A stretch of 64,000 nucleotides of DNA from Micromonospora sp. WMMD1120 (GCF_029626235.1 NZ_JARUBO010000005.1:5056001-5120000); one strand, 5' to 3'; positions 9,123-18,696 are shown, counted from the stretch's first letter. Made by a program: numbers and translations. Notes: generated by a model from the sequence alone, not told the origin.

Positions 9123-10067
9123 TCACCGTCCGGAGCGGCTGCCGTCGCGGTGGGGTCGGCCGTGCCCGTCGTCGCGGTCGATCCGCAACTCCCGCTCCAA
9201 CTCGGCGATGACCGCGCGCAGGTCGTCCAACCGCTGGGTGAGGGCGATGCGGTCCACCTCGTCGGGGACGCCGTCGCCGTCCTCGTCGTAGCCGGGGGCC
9301 AGCCGCTCGGTCATCTCCAACCGGCGCGCCTCCTCCATCGAGTTGACGATGACCGCGATGAGGATGTTGAGCAGCAGGTTGACGGTGATGACCACGTAGC
9401 TGACGTAGTAGAGCAGTGTCCACGGCGAGATCTCCATGCCCTGCTCGATCAGGTCCGGCAGCGTCTCCAACGACAGCAGCACGAACAGTGTCAGCAGGGA
9501 ACGGCCGATGTCGCCGTACTCCTCCGGATACCTGCCGCCGAAGATCAGCCAGCCGGCCATCCCGTACACGTAGAGCGTGACCACGGCCAGGGCGAGGAAC
9601 CCGGTGACGCCCGGCAGGCTGCGCCACAGCGCGGAGACGATGGTGCGCAGGCCGGGTGAGAATCGCACCAGCCGGACCATGCGGGCCACCCGCAGGACCC
9701 GCAGCAGCGCCGAGTCGCCGTGCAGGCCCGGGACGAAGATCGCGGCGATCACCACGAAGTCGAAGACGTTCCACCCCTGCCGGAAGAAGTCCTGCGGACG
9801 CCTGCCGTACGCCGCCAACCGGATGCCGATCTCGACGACGAAGACGGCCCGGAAGAGCATCTCCAGCCAGTGCAGCGCCGCTCCCGCCGCGTTCAGGTCG
9901 TCGTACGTCTCCAGGCCGAGGACGATCCCGTTGGCGAGGATGACCACGACGATGGCGATCTCGAAGGGGCGCGACCGGGCGACGTGGGCGCACCGGTCGA
10001 CCCAGCCCGACCGGCGCCGCGGCGGTGCGGGTGACCCACCCCGCTGGGCGGGCACGGGTGTGGGCAT
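9123..10067 (-). CDS. Voltage-gated-type ion channel (bacterial NaV-like, Ion_trans fold)
   Basis: 314 aa, six transmembrane segments. S1 covers about 34-55, S2 62-87, S3 97-114, S4 117-141 with five arginines at every third position (LLRVLRVARMVRLVRF), S5 150-176 and S6 212-239. The pore loop reads LLSLETLPDL where NaChBac has TLESW: the selectivity glutamate is kept but the Trp is lost. After S6 comes a calcium-loop-like DEDGDGVPDEVD and then a predicted coiled coil, as in the tetramerisation tail of bacterial NaV channels. ATG 10067 is preceded by TAGGCT seven bases upstream, suggesting a leaderless mRNA; TTG 10091 is an alternative start. Ion selectivity cannot be predicted safely. Confidence 0.85.
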   Translation of the reverse strand: MPTPVPAQRGGSPAPPRRRSGWVDRCAHVARSRPFEIAIVVVILANGIVLGLETYDDLNAAGAALHWLEMLFRAVFVVEIGIRLAAYGRRPQDFFRQGWNVFDFVVIAAIFVPGLHGDSALLRVLRVARMVRLVRFSPGLRTIVSALWRSLPGVTGFLALAVVTLYVYGMAGWLIFGGRYPEEYGDIGRSLLTLFVLLSLETLPDLIEQGMEISPWTLLYYVSYVVITVNLLLNILIAVIVNSMEEARRLEMTERLAPGYDEDGDGVPDEVDRIALTQRLDDLRAVIAELERELRIDRDDGHGRPHRDGSRSGR

Positions 10068-10115
10068 GCCCGCCAGCCTAGCGACGATCAACGCGGTGGG
10101 CCGACGAGCGGCAGC

Positions 10116-10952
10116 TCAGGGGCGCGGCGACCGTTCCGGCGTCACCGGCGCCCCGAAGAACTCGGCGAGCGGGTCGACAATCCTCGGCCGGGCCCGGTTG
10201 ATGGCGTCGTGACCACCGCCGGGGATCGTCAGCGTCCGGGCGCGCGGCAGCGCGCTGGCCAACGCGGCGTTCAGGTCCTGGTAGTAGGGCGGGCCGTTGC
10301 CGCCGCAGGCCAGCAGCACCTCGGCGTTCACCCCGGCCCACCGGGTGGCCGGGCCGTCGTGCGCCACGATCAGGGCCGTCTCGTCCAGGGTCGCGGGCAG
10401 CAGGTCGCCCATCGTCCGGCCGATCGGGGTACGCAGGAACGCGCGGATGAGGGCGACCCGGATGCGCAGCGGGAGCCGTCCCGCCGCCATCTGTGGATTG
10501 ATTCCCGCTGTGGTGATCGCCATGCTGCGGGCGGTGTCGCCGGCCTTCAGCGCGGCCCGCGCGGGCGCGAGCCAGGCCGACGGGAAGCCGCCGTCGATCG
10601 AGATCGCGGCGTCGTAGACGGCGAGTCGCTCGATCGGCAGCCGGAGCGCGGCTTCGAGCGCGAGGAAACCGCCGGAGCTGTGGCCGATGACATCGCACGT
10701 TCCGGTGTGCTCCAGCACGGCGGCGAGGTCGTCGACCTCCTGGTCGACGGTGTAGGGCAGGGTCCTCGGCGGCGCGTCGGCCCGTCCCCGCCGGTTGTAG
10801 AGGTGCATGGTGAACCGGTCGGCGAGCGCCACGGCCAACCGCCGGTAGACGTCGATGGTCACGCCGCCGCCGTGCACCACCACGATGCCGGGCCCCGCGC
10901 CTGTCGAGTGCAGGACGATCGTCGCGCCGTCCCGTGCCCTGATCCGCTCCAT
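10116..10952 (-). CDS. Alpha/beta hydrolase
   Basis: 278 aa. The oxyanion segment is VVVHGGG; the nucleophile elbow GHSSGG (Ser in DVIGHSSGGFLALEA) follows, and the catalytic His lies in GGGHDAIN near the C-terminus. Substrate unknown; no signal peptide, so it is cytoplasmic. ATG 10952 has a GAGG site upstream, whereas earlier in-frame starts would run through the divergent TetR promoter. A dyad in the 65-bp gap to the TetR gene suggests it is the target of that repressor. Confidence 0.87.
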   Translation of the reverse strand: MERIRARDGATIVLHSTGAGPGIVVVHGGGVTIDVYRRLAVALADRFTMHLYNRRGRADAPPRTLPYTVDQEVDDLAAVLEHTGTCDVIGHSSGGFLALEAALRLPIERLAVYDAAISIDGGFPSAWLAPARAALKAGDTARSMAITTAGINPQMAAGRLPLRIRVALIRAFLRTPIGRTMGDLLPATLDETALIVAHDGPATRWAGVNAEVLLACGGNGPPYYQDLNAALASALPRARTLTIPGGGHDAINRARPRIVDPLAEFFGAPVTPERSPRP

Positions 10953-10982
10953 GACTGACCTCTGCTCCCTCGGCGTCACAAT

Positions 10983-11005
10983 AACCGCGAACGGCGTTTG
11001 CAGTT
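10983..11005. promoter_or_regulatory. TetR operator between hydrolase and tetR
   Basis: aaccgcgaac-ggc-gtttgcagtt: 8 of 10 positions are symmetric across a 3-bp centre. It lies between the divergent starts and just upstream of the tetR -10 TACAGT (11006-11011), which is six bases from the GTG start, implying a leaderless tetR transcript. Confidence 0.6.
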
Positions 11006-11017
11006 TACAGTAGATCA

Positions 11018-11716
11018 GTGAGTGACGCATCCACCGCCGCCGGCGACAGTGCCTCCCGCCGCCAGCCGATCTGGACCAGGCCGGAGCGTGGCAGCCGTGG
11101 TCCCGCGCCGACACACAGTCGCGACGCCATCGTTTCGGCGGCGATCACCCTGGCGGACACCGAAGGGCTGGCGGCCGTGTCGATGCGCGCGGTGGCGGGC
11201 GTGCTCGGCACCGGCGCCGGCTCCCTGTACCGCTATCTGTCGTCCCGTGACGACCTGCTCGACCTGATGACCGACCGGGTGGTGGGGGAGCTGCGGCCGT
11301 ACCCGCGGGCGGACGGAGACTGGCTGGACACGATGGTGCTGCTGGGCCGCCGGCAGTTGGCCCTGTTCGGCGCCCACCCGTGGCTGCTCGAGGTGATCCA
11401 CCGGTCGTCCGGCATCGGCCCGGAGAGCCTCGCCTGGTTCGACAACTGCATCCGGGTCCTGGAGCCGGTCCGCTGCCCTGCCGCCGCCAAGTTCGAGGCC
11501 ATCGCGATGATGACCGGCGTGGTGAGTCTCTTCGCCCGCCGCGAGGCCGCCGCCGGGGAGTTCAGCTTCGCCGGGGTCGACCTCGCGGCGTACCCCCATC
11601 TGGTCGCGGCCTTCGCTCAGCCCTCCGCGCCGGCGCCCCGGACGGACCTCGTCGAGCGCGCCCTGCGTGGCGTGCTGGTCGGCCTGCTGGTCGGCGAGTC
11701 GTCGGTGGCGGGCTGA
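11018..11716 (+). CDS. TetR-family transcriptional repressor
   Basis: 232 aa. The N-terminal HTH reads SRDAIVSAAITLADTEGLAA, then VSMRAVAGVLGTGAGSLYRY, then DDLLDLMTDRVVGEL. The C-terminal half resembles the TetR_C ligand-binding domain, with Leu/Ala-rich helices. Divergent from the alpha/beta hydrolase, with a shared operator at 10983-11005, so it probably represses itself and the hydrolase. GTG 11018 is the first base of the predicted transcript. The ligand is not deducible. Confidence 0.87.
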   Translation: MSDASTAAGDSASRRQPIWTRPERGSRGPAPTHSRDAIVSAAITLADTEGLAAVSMRAVAGVLGTGAGSLYRYLSSRDDLLDLMTDRVVGELRPYPRADGDWLDTMVLLGRRQLALFGAHPWLLEVIHRSSGIGPESLAWFDNCIRVLEPVRCPAAAKFEAIAMMTGVVSLFARREAAAGEFSFAGVDLAAYPHLVAAFAQPSAPAPRTDLVERALRGVLVGLLVGESSVAG

Positions 11717-11738
11717 CCGGGTGGCGCGCCACCCGGCC

Positions 11739-12203
11739 TCATGCGGTGGTGGTCAGGTACCGGCGGTAGCCGACGGCCGATGGTGAGAATCCGGCGTCCG
11801 CGTAGAACCGGTGCGCCTCGGTGCGGGAGGCGCTCGACACGAGTTGGACCTTGTAGCACCCGGCGGCCGTCGCGGTGTCCACCGCCGTCGCCAGCAGGGC
11901 ACGGGCGACCCCGCGCCGCCGCCATCCCGGCGCGACTACGACGTTCTCCACCAGCATGTACGGGCGCGCGCCGTGGGTCAGGTTGGGGACGACGACGGTG
12001 TCCACAGTGCCCACAAAGGTGCTCCCCGCCACCGCCAGCAGAAGCTCGCGGCCGGCCTGCGCGTGCAGGTCGCGCCAGGCGGCGCTCAGTCGGGTGGTGT
12101 CGGGGCGCTCGTCGCCGGGCGCGAGTGCCCACAGCAGGTCGAAGACCCGTTCGGGGTCGTCCTGCGGCACGGCGGCACGGACGACGACCTCGTCAGCGCT
12201 CAT
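11739..12203 (-). CDS. GNAT-family N-acetyltransferase
   Basis: 154 aa. The acetyl-CoA motif A is VVVAPGWRRRGVARALLATA; the C-terminal AHRFYADAGFSPSAVGYRR closes the fold. Start at ATG 12203 (MSADEVVVRAAVPQD); an upstream in-frame start would add 13 unlikely residues. It is convergent with tetR (22 bp between stops). Single-domain and cytoplasmic; substrate unknown. Confidence 0.85.
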   Translation of the reverse strand: MSADEVVVRAAVPQDDPERVFDLLWALAPGDERPDTTRLSAAWRDLHAQAGRELLLAVAGSTFVGTVDTVVVPNLTHGARPYMLVENVVVAPGWRRRGVARALLATAVDTATAAGCYKVQLVSSASRTEAHRFYADAGFSPSAVGYRRYLTTTA

Positions 12204-12314
12204 GTCGCACCACGCGGCCGAGGATAACGCGCTCGGCGGCACCGGGTGGCGGAGGCGCGGCCCCGGCCACCCAGCTCGTAGACGGCATTACCGTCCTCCG
12301 GGCGGGTCAGCGCC

Positions 12315-12932
12315 CTAGTCGCCGTCCCGCGCGCAGATCGTGGTCATCTCGGCCAGATAGCTGGCCAGCGTGGGCAGACCGGCGTCGGCCCGGCGTCGTT
12401 CGACGGTCGGCTCGTCGGTGATCGGGGTCGACGGGACCGGCCCGTTCGGTCCGCAGCGCACCTGGGTGCCGTACACCTGGGGCTTGCCCCTGCCCACCGC
12501 GACCCGGTCCTCCAGGTAGGCCAGATTGCCCGGCGACGCCTGCTCGGTGGCGACCGCCGCGCGCAGCAGATCCAGCGCCTCCTGTTGGAACGCCGGGTCC
12601 TGGTCGGAGTGTTGGGCGATCGCCCACGCGGCGTCGCCGCCGTCCGCGCCGACCAGCGCGAAGGTCGGCCAGCCGTGGGTACGGACGATCTCCTTCAGCC
12701 GGGTCGTGCGGGCCTCGTCGGTCTCGGTCTGCGGCGTGCCCGCGCGGTCGGCCTGGTCGCGCTTGAGCATCGCTACCAACTCGTCGTGCAGGGACTGGTC
12801 GAACGCGACGGGGGAGCGGACGGCGGCGGACGGCGCGCTGCTCGTCGGCGCGGCGGCCGGTTCGGCGGGGCCGCCGCAGGCAGCCAGGGACAGCAGCGCC
12901 GCGAGCGGCAGCGTGACCGGCGGGAGCCTCAC
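12315..12932 (-). CDS. DUF6624-type lipoprotein
   Basis: 205 aa from GTG 12932. It has a short signal peptide with the lipobox LAAC at about residue 15, a Ser/Ala-rich linker, then HGWPTFALVGADGGDAAW and AIAQHSDQDPAFQQEALDLL, which mark the DUF6624 family. The function of that family is unknown. The Cys pair later in the protein could form a disulfide outside the membrane. No strong ribosome site is visible at the chosen start. Confidence 0.75.
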   Translation of the reverse strand: MRLPPVTLPLAALLSLAACGGPAEPAAAPTSSAPSAAVRSPVAFDQSLHDELVAMLKRDQADRAGTPQTETDEARTTRLKEIVRTHGWPTFALVGADGGDAAWAIAQHSDQDPAFQQEALDLLRAAVATEQASPGNLAYLEDRVAVGRGKPQVYGTQVRCGPNGPVPSTPITDEPTVERRRADAGLPTLASYLAEMTTICARDGD

Positions 12933-12990
12933 CCGGCCGATTGTCGTCCGGCCGTGGTCGGCGGGCAAGGCCGCGTACCGGAGTCGCCGC

Positions 12991-13953
12991 TCAGGTGTGC
13001 AGCGTCTCGCGTGGCGGCACCCCGTAGCTGGCGTGGTACCAGGCGGTGAACCTGCTGTGGCTGGCGAAGCCCCACCGACTGGCGATCGCCGAGACGGTCT
13101 CCCGCTGGGGGTCGGCCCGCACCAGGTCGTGGTGTGCCCGTACGAGTCGCAGCCGCCGCAGGTAGGCCATGGGCGTGGTGCCGAGGTGGCGGCGGAAGGC
13201 GAGTTGCACCGACCGCAGCGAGACACCGGCGGCACCGGCGATGTCGACGGCGCTGATGTCCCGGTCGGCATGGTCTTCGAGGAAGGTGATCGCCCGTCGC
13301 AACGTGACGGCGGTGGCGTCGCGCCGGTCTGCGGGCGTGGGCTCGGTGAACGCGGTGCTGGGGAAGACCGTCAGCGCCGCCGCCGCGAGCATCCGGGCGG
13401 CGTTGCCTATCACCAGCGGTTGCGCCCCGGCGGCCGGGCTGTTCAGGACGACGTCGTTGACGAAGGTGACGGTGTCGCGCCACTGCCGGGCGAGGGCAGT
13501 GGTGGCGGGTCGCAGACCGGTGAACCGGATCGACCCGGGCCGGCGGGCCGGGGCGGTGACGGCCACCTGCGCCAGCACGGACAGGTCCAGCACGCACAAC
13601 TCCACAGTGCCGGGATACCAGCGTAGGCTGCTCGGCTCGCCGGGTCGGGTGACGAGGAAGACCTCACCCGGACCCAGCCGGTCGGCCGAGCCGGCGCACG
13701 CGCGATCGACGCGTGCGGTGCGGCTACGTGCGATGACCAGCCCGGCGAGCATGTTGGCGCCGATCCCGAGATGCCCGGTCTGGCGGGTGGTCGCGATGGC
13801 GAACGGGCCGGCGTCCACCCGCTGGTGGGTGAGCCGGTAGCCCTTCCTGCTGTGGATGCGCAGCTTCGGGTCGTAGGTCGCGGAGAGGAACCCGTGGATC
13901 GCGGCCGGGTCACGGCTGTCGAACTCGTGCGCCCGCACTGGCGTCGATGTCAT
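12991..13953 (-). CDS. AraC-family transcriptional regulator
   Basis: 320 aa. The N-terminal sensor domain covers about 1-200, and the C-terminal AraC double HTH about 215-318, with DISAVDIAGAAGVSLRSVQL, FRRHLGTTPMAYLRRLRL and VSAIASRWGFASHSRFTAWY. The sensor half looks like the AraC-binding-like domain of AlkB/CprK-type AraC regulators found beside oxidative genes, but no ligand can be named. ATG 13953 follows GGAGA. The nearest neighbours are not an obvious target. Confidence 0.88.
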   Translation of the reverse strand: MTSTPVRAHEFDSRDPAAIHGFLSATYDPKLRIHSRKGYRLTHQRVDAGPFAIATTRQTGHLGIGANMLAGLVIARSRTARVDRACAGSADRLGPGEVFLVTRPGEPSSLRWYPGTVELCVLDLSVLAQVAVTAPARRPGSIRFTGLRPATTALARQWRDTVTFVNDVVLNSPAAGAQPLVIGNAARMLAAAALTVFPSTAFTEPTPADRRDATAVTLRRAITFLEDHADRDISAVDIAGAAGVSLRSVQLAFRRHLGTTPMAYLRRLRLVRAHHDLVRADPQRETVSAIASRWGFASHSRFTAWYHASYGVPPRETLHT

Positions 13954-14346
13954 CCGCTGTCTCCGTCCGGTGGGGCGCCGCCGGGCGGGAACAGGGCGGC
14001 GGGGTCGGGACGTGCCGGGGTGTTCGGCGGTGGCCCGGCCCGCTGGTGGCCGGAGGTGCGGCGGAACGTCGCCAGCGGGACGGCGGCGACCGGTGGGAGC
14101 GCTGATCAGGCTGCCGGTGGAGTGTTCCCAAAACGCAATATCCGTAGATGGGAATGTCACCACCCTACGACAACGACGGTGACGCCGCCCGCGAAACGAC
14201 TTCGCTTTCGGGCTAGCGGCCGAACGGTTCTGCGCCCGCTGTCCTAGCCACCAACTCGACGACCGCGAAATGTAGGTCGCGATTCCCTGGGCGTCCGAGG
14301 GCGACCGGGTCACCGCCGGGAGACCGGTCCGCGGAGGGGGGACACC
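13954..14346. other. Intergenic region upstream of araC
   Basis: 392 bases without a credible gene. It holds ttccca...tgggaa (about 14126-14153) flanking acgcaatatccgtagat, a reasonable regulatory dyad for the araC promoter, and a strong GGAGGGGGA ribosome site (about 14334-14342) for the next gene. Confidence 0.4.
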
Positions 14347-15009
14347 TTGGATAGTACGGATCCTGACCGGGTCGTTCGACTGGCGGTGGCCGAGGCGCTG
14401 GCCCGGGTGGCGGACGAGGACAGTCTGGGGCTCGGCGAGGGAGACGCGCTGGCGGGGCTCGGGGCCGCCCTGCGGGTGGTGCTACGCCGGGCCCTCGACG
14501 ATCGGGTGCCCCTGGCCACGCCGGACTTCGTCGACCACTGCCGCGACCTCGGCCTGAACCGGGACGCCTTCGACCTGCTGGGGCACTACCTGATGACCGC
14601 GTTGCTGGCCCACCACGTCGGGCCGGACGCGCTGATCCGCGTCGGAGTGCTCTTCGGCACCGTGCGACGCTACCTGCCCGGCCCTCGCCCGAGCGCGTAC
14701 CGCAACGAGGGCGCCGGGGCGCGGCGTCGCGCCAAGGGGTCGCGCAACAGCGTCGACGGTCGGTACCGCCGGCACAAGCTGCCGGAGCACCTGCCCAGCC
14801 CACCGAGTTGGACCTGCACGGGATGCGGCCGGGAGTGGCCCTGCGCCACCAAGCAGAGTCAACTGCTCGCCGAGTTCGGCGGAGCGCGGGCCGCCCTCGC
14901 GGTCTACCTCGGCTCCTGCCTCGTCGCCGCCGCGCAGGACCTGCCCACGGTGCCGCTGCCCAGGGTCCGGCTCCGGTTCCTGGGCTGGCTGCCCCGCGCC
15001 CGGATCTGA
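14347..15009 (+). CDS. Conserved hypothetical with W-x-C-x2-C-x3-W-P-C zinc-type motif
   Basis: 220 aa from TTG 14347, chosen because GGAGGGGGA lies just upstream. The N-terminal 110 residues are helical. A basic stretch (GARRRAKGSRNSVDGRYRRH) follows, then SWTCTGCGREWPCATKQSQL and LLAEF. That cysteine-tryptophan motif also occurs in the small protein at 26444-26734. Such proteins are often mislabelled flavin reductases in actinomycetes. No enzyme motif is visible; nucleic-acid or zinc binding is a guess. Confidence 0.65.
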   Translation: MDSTDPDRVVRLAVAEALARVADEDSLGLGEGDALAGLGAALRVVLRRALDDRVPLATPDFVDHCRDLGLNRDAFDLLGHYLMTALLAHHVGPDALIRVGVLFGTVRRYLPGPRPSAYRNEGAGARRRAKGSRNSVDGRYRRHKLPEHLPSPPSWTCTGCGREWPCATKQSQLLAEFGGARAALAVYLGSCLVAAAQDLPTVPLPRVRLRFLGWLPRARI

Positions 15010-15111
15010 CCGGCGCTCCGGAGGGAGCGATCCGGATCGGCGCGGACACTAGGCAGGGCGACATCGATGCGATGGAATGTGATGCACGCGCTCCGCCCTG
15101 GGAGGACATCG

Positions 15112-17070
15112 ATGACCACCCGCGCCCGCATCTCCGCCGTCCTGGCCGGCCTCCTGCTCGTGGCGCTCGCCGCGGTGAGCGTCGCCCCCGGTCCCGCCGC
15201 CGCGCAGCAGGCCGCCCGGCACCGGCCGCCCGCGCACGTGGTGGGCACCCAGACCGTCCCCGTCTACTCCTACGCCGACGCCATCCGGGAGAGCGTCTGG
15301 GTGGAGACCCGCGCCGACTCCGACGGCGACGGGGCGCGTGACCGGGTGGCGGTGGACCTGGTCCGGCCCCGCGAGGCCGCCACCGCCGGAGTCCGGGTAC
15401 CGGTCATCATGGACGCCTCGCCCTACTACCTCTGCTGCGGCCGGGGCAACGAGAGCGAACTCAAGACGTACGACGCGGCCGGTGTGATCGCGAAGGCGCC
15501 GCTCTTCTATGACAACTACTTCCTCCCACGCGGGTACGCTTTCGCGGCCGTCGACCTCGCCGGCACCGCGCGCTCCACCGGCTGCGAGGACGTCGGCGGC
15601 CCGGCGGAGGTGGGCAGCGCCAAGGCGGTGGTGGACTGGCTCAACGGGCGCGCCCGCGCGTTCACCGCCGCCGGAGAGCCGGTGAGCGCCGGCTGGAGCA
15701 CCGGCCAGGTCGGCATGATCGGCAAGTCCTGGGACGGATCGGTCGCCAACGGCGTGGCCGCGACCGGCGTGCCGGGCCTGGCCACCATCGTGCCGATCTC
15801 CGCCATCTCCAGCTGGTACGACTACATGCGCTACCAGGGCAACCTGCGGGCCACCGACTATCCCGGCTACCTGCACTCGTACGTCAACGGCCGCCCCGAC
15901 GACGCCTGCGCGGGCGTGCTGGCCCGGCTGCGGGCGGACAGCGCCGACGAGACCGGCGACTACAACGAGTACTGGGCGCAGCGCGACTACCGACAGTCGG
16001 CCGGGCGGGTGCGGGCCAGCGTGTTCGTGGCGCACGGCGTCAACGACCTCAACGTCACAACGAACCAGTTCGCCCGCTGGTGGCAGGAGTTGGCCGACCA
16101 GGGCGTACCCCGCAAGCTCTGGCTCTACCAGGCCGGCCACGAGGACCCGTTCGACGTCCGCCGGGCCGAGTGGGTGGCCGCCCTGCACCGCTGGTTCGAC
16201 TACTGGTTGCAGGGGCTGCGCAACGGGGTGCTCAGCGAGCCACGGGTAGACCTGGAGACCGCGCCGGGCACCTGGACGACACAGCGCGACTGGCCGGCGC
16301 CCGGCACCCGCGACGTCCGGATCGCCCTCGGCGGCGGCGACGGCGTGACCGGCGCCCTCGGGCCACGGGGCGCGCGACCGGGAGAGGAGCGCTCCTACGT
16401 CGACGAGTCGTTGACCGAGGCCGAGCTGGTCGCCGAGCCGAGCACCGCGCGGTCCGGCCGGTTGGTCTTCCTCTCCGGCGTCCTGACCGACCCGCTGCGG
16501 ATCTCCGGAAGCCCGTCGCTGCGGCTGCGGGTCCGGGTGGACCGACCCACCACCGAGCTGACCGCCCGGCTGGTGGACTACGGCACCGCCGAGCGGATCC
16601 GCTACGACAGCTCGGAGGGCGTGCGGACACTAGCGACCGAGTCGTGCTGGGGCGCCTCGACGGCCGCCGACGACGCCTGCTACCGGGACACCGAGGAGAT
16701 CACCGCGGTCTCCGACCACGCGGTGCTGACGAGAGGGTGGCTCGACGCCGCGCACCACCGGTCGCTGCGGTTCACCAGCCCGCTGCTGCCGGACCGGTGG
16801 TACACGGTGACCGTTCCGCTGAACGCGTACGACGCGGTGCTGCCCGCCGGGCACGTGCTCGGCCTGGTGCTCGGCCAGAGCGACCCGGAGTTCACCGAGA
16901 CCGACGACCGGGACGCCACGGTCCGTGTCGACCTCGGCCGCAGCGAGCTGACCCTTCCGGTCACCGGCCGTGGGGGACTGCCCGCCGTCGCGGCGCCGCC
17001 GCCGGTCACCACCGCGCCGGCCGAGCCGTCGGCCACCCGTACGACCCGCGACCTCCGGCAGGTGCCCTGA
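15112..17070 (+). CDS. Secreted S15-family Xaa-Pro dipeptidyl-peptidase / CocE-NonD hydrolase
   Basis: 652 aa. A Sec signal peptide (MTTRARISAVLAGLLLVALA..., cleavage near AAAQQAA) precedes an alpha/beta-hydrolase core. The nucleophile Ser is in GMIGKSWDGSVANGVA, the acid in HGVNDLNVT, and His in YQAGHEDPF. The last 200 residues are the jelly-roll domain typical of X-Pro dipeptidyl peptidases and cocaine esterase. It probably cleaves Xaa-Pro dipeptides or acyl esters outside the cell. ATG 15112 follows GGGAGGAC. The next gene also encodes an exported protein. Confidence 0.9.
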   Translation: MTTRARISAVLAGLLLVALAAVSVAPGPAAAQQAARHRPPAHVVGTQTVPVYSYADAIRESVWVETRADSDGDGARDRVAVDLVRPREAATAGVRVPVIMDASPYYLCCGRGNESELKTYDAAGVIAKAPLFYDNYFLPRGYAFAAVDLAGTARSTGCEDVGGPAEVGSAKAVVDWLNGRARAFTAAGEPVSAGWSTGQVGMIGKSWDGSVANGVAATGVPGLATIVPISAISSWYDYMRYQGNLRATDYPGYLHSYVNGRPDDACAGVLARLRADSADETGDYNEYWAQRDYRQSAGRVRASVFVAHGVNDLNVTTNQFARWWQELADQGVPRKLWLYQAGHEDPFDVRRAEWVAALHRWFDYWLQGLRNGVLSEPRVDLETAPGTWTTQRDWPAPGTRDVRIALGGGDGVTGALGPRGARPGEERSYVDESLTEAELVAEPSTARSGRLVFLSGVLTDPLRISGSPSLRLRVRVDRPTTELTARLVDYGTAERIRYDSSEGVRTLATESCWGASTAADDACYRDTEEITAVSDHAVLTRGWLDAAHHRSLRFTSPLLPDRWYTVTVPLNAYDAVLPAGHVLGLVLGQSDPEFTETDDRDATVRVDLGRSELTLPVTGRGGLPAVAAPPPVTTAPAEPSATRTTRDLRQVP

Positions 17071-17181
17071 CCCGAGCAGTGTGTTCACCGTGGACACGCG
17101 CCACGGACGACCGACGTTCATCACGCTCTCCAAGGCTCCTTGATCGAAAGCGCACCTGCTTGATCGAGGAGAGGCTCGCAC

Positions 17182-18696
17182 GTGAGAGACAAGCACACCG
17201 AAGAGACCGAGCACGCACAGTTGTCGCGACGCAAGCTCGTCAAGTACGCGGGCGTCGGCGCCACGCTGGCCGCGGCCAGCCCTCTGGTCGGCGCCGGCGC
17301 CGCGTTCGCCGACGAGGACCGCCGGCCCGGCGACGAGAAGAGCGCAGGCCGGGGCGCGGCGGCCAGGAACCGGGTGTGGCGTGCGGGTGACCACCACATC
17401 CACTCCGAGTACAGCGGGGAGTTCGACACCACGAAGTCCTCGATCGTCTTCCACAAGGGCGCGGACGCGGTCTACCCGATCGTCACCAACGCCATCATGG
17501 CGAAGAACTTCGGCCTGACCTGGGCGATGTGCACCGATCACGGTGGACCGACGCACTCGAAGGTCAACATCGAGCAGGCGTACCCCGACCTGCTGCGCTC
17601 CCGCAAACTGGTCCCCGAGGTGCTCCAGTTCTGGGGCATGGAGTTCGACGCCCCGTCGCTGGACCACCACACGCTGATGATCCCGCGCCACGACGACGAG
17701 GCGAAGCAGCTCTTCGAGTTGGAGAGCCGGTTCGCCAAGTACGACGCGTTCCCCACCGACCCGGCCCGTGACACGGAGGCCAAGATGGTGGAGTTTCTCA
17801 AGGTCGCGCGGGGCATGCCGCACAAGCCGTTGGTGATCGCCCACCACGCGTCGCGGTCCGCGCCCGGTCTCGGTGTCTACGGTCAGGACACCCCGCGCGA
17901 GTTCCGCAACGGCAACGACGCGGCGCCGGACGTCTACATCGGCTTCGAGGGCGCGCCCGGTCACCAGGCCGGCCCGCTCAACGGCGGCCGGCGCGGCGGT
18001 TACGGCAACCACCCCACCTACGGCGGCTTCGACCAGATGACCGCCCGGGTCGGTGGCCTGTGGGATTCGCTGCTCGGCGAGGGCCGGCGCTGGTGGATCA
18101 CGGCGACCTCCGACTCGCACGTGCACTGGACCCGTGGTGGGTCCGACTTCTGGCCGGGCGAGTACAGCAAGACGTACGTGCACGCGCGCCAGGACTACGG
18201 CGACATCATGGACGGTCTGCGCAACGGCCGGATCTGGGTGACCACCGGCGACCTGATCCGCAGCCTGGACATTACCGCGAAGTCCCAGGGCCGGACCGCC
18301 GAGGTGGGCGAGACCGTCACGCTCAGCCGGCGTGACCGCACCGACGTCGAGATCGAGATCGTCTTCCGCCCGTTGGGTGGCGTCAACGCGAACGGCGACC
18401 GTCCCGAGGTCCGCCGGGTCGACCTGATCGTCGGCCAGATCACCGGCCCGAGCGCCAACCGGGACGCCGACACGAACCCCACCACCGCCGTGGTGGCCCG
18501 GTTCGGCCCACGGGACTGGCGTCGGCAGGGCGACAGCTACGTCATCCGGCACACGCTGCGCGACGTCGCCGCCGACACGTACGCGCGGGTGCGCGGCACC
18601 AGCACCGACGAGGCCGAGCCGCTCGCCGACGGGCTGGAGAGCCCGTGGGACGACCTCTGGTTCTACTCGAACCCGGTGTTCGTGCACGTACGCTGA
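17182..18696 (+). CDS. Tat-exported CehA/McbA-family PHP-fold metallohydrolase
   Basis: 504 aa. A twin-arginine signal (QLSRRKLVKYAGVG) precedes the mature domain. Metal-binding PHP motifs: DHHIHSEYSGEFD, MCTDHGGPTHS, ANHH-type ligands in VIAHHASRSAP, and SDSHVHWTRGG. CehA/McbA relatives hydrolyse carbaryl or phosphoesters; the natural substrate here is unknown. GTG 17182 is preceded by GAGGAGAGG. It lies 111 bp after the S15 peptidase gene on the same strand. Confidence 0.87.
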   Translation: MRDKHTEETEHAQLSRRKLVKYAGVGATLAAASPLVGAGAAFADEDRRPGDEKSAGRGAAARNRVWRAGDHHIHSEYSGEFDTTKSSIVFHKGADAVYPIVTNAIMAKNFGLTWAMCTDHGGPTHSKVNIEQAYPDLLRSRKLVPEVLQFWGMEFDAPSLDHHTLMIPRHDDEAKQLFELESRFAKYDAFPTDPARDTEAKMVEFLKVARGMPHKPLVIAHHASRSAPGLGVYGQDTPREFRNGNDAAPDVYIGFEGAPGHQAGPLNGGRRGGYGNHPTYGGFDQMTARVGGLWDSLLGEGRRWWITATSDSHVHWTRGGSDFWPGEYSKTYVHARQDYGDIMDGLRNGRIWVTTGDLIRSLDITAKSQGRTAEVGETVTLSRRDRTDVEIEIVFRPLGGVNANGDRPEVRRVDLIVGQITGPSANRDADTNPTTAVVARFGPRDWRRQGDSYVIRHTLRDVAADTYARVRGTSTDEAEPLADGLESPWDDLWFYSNPVFVHVR

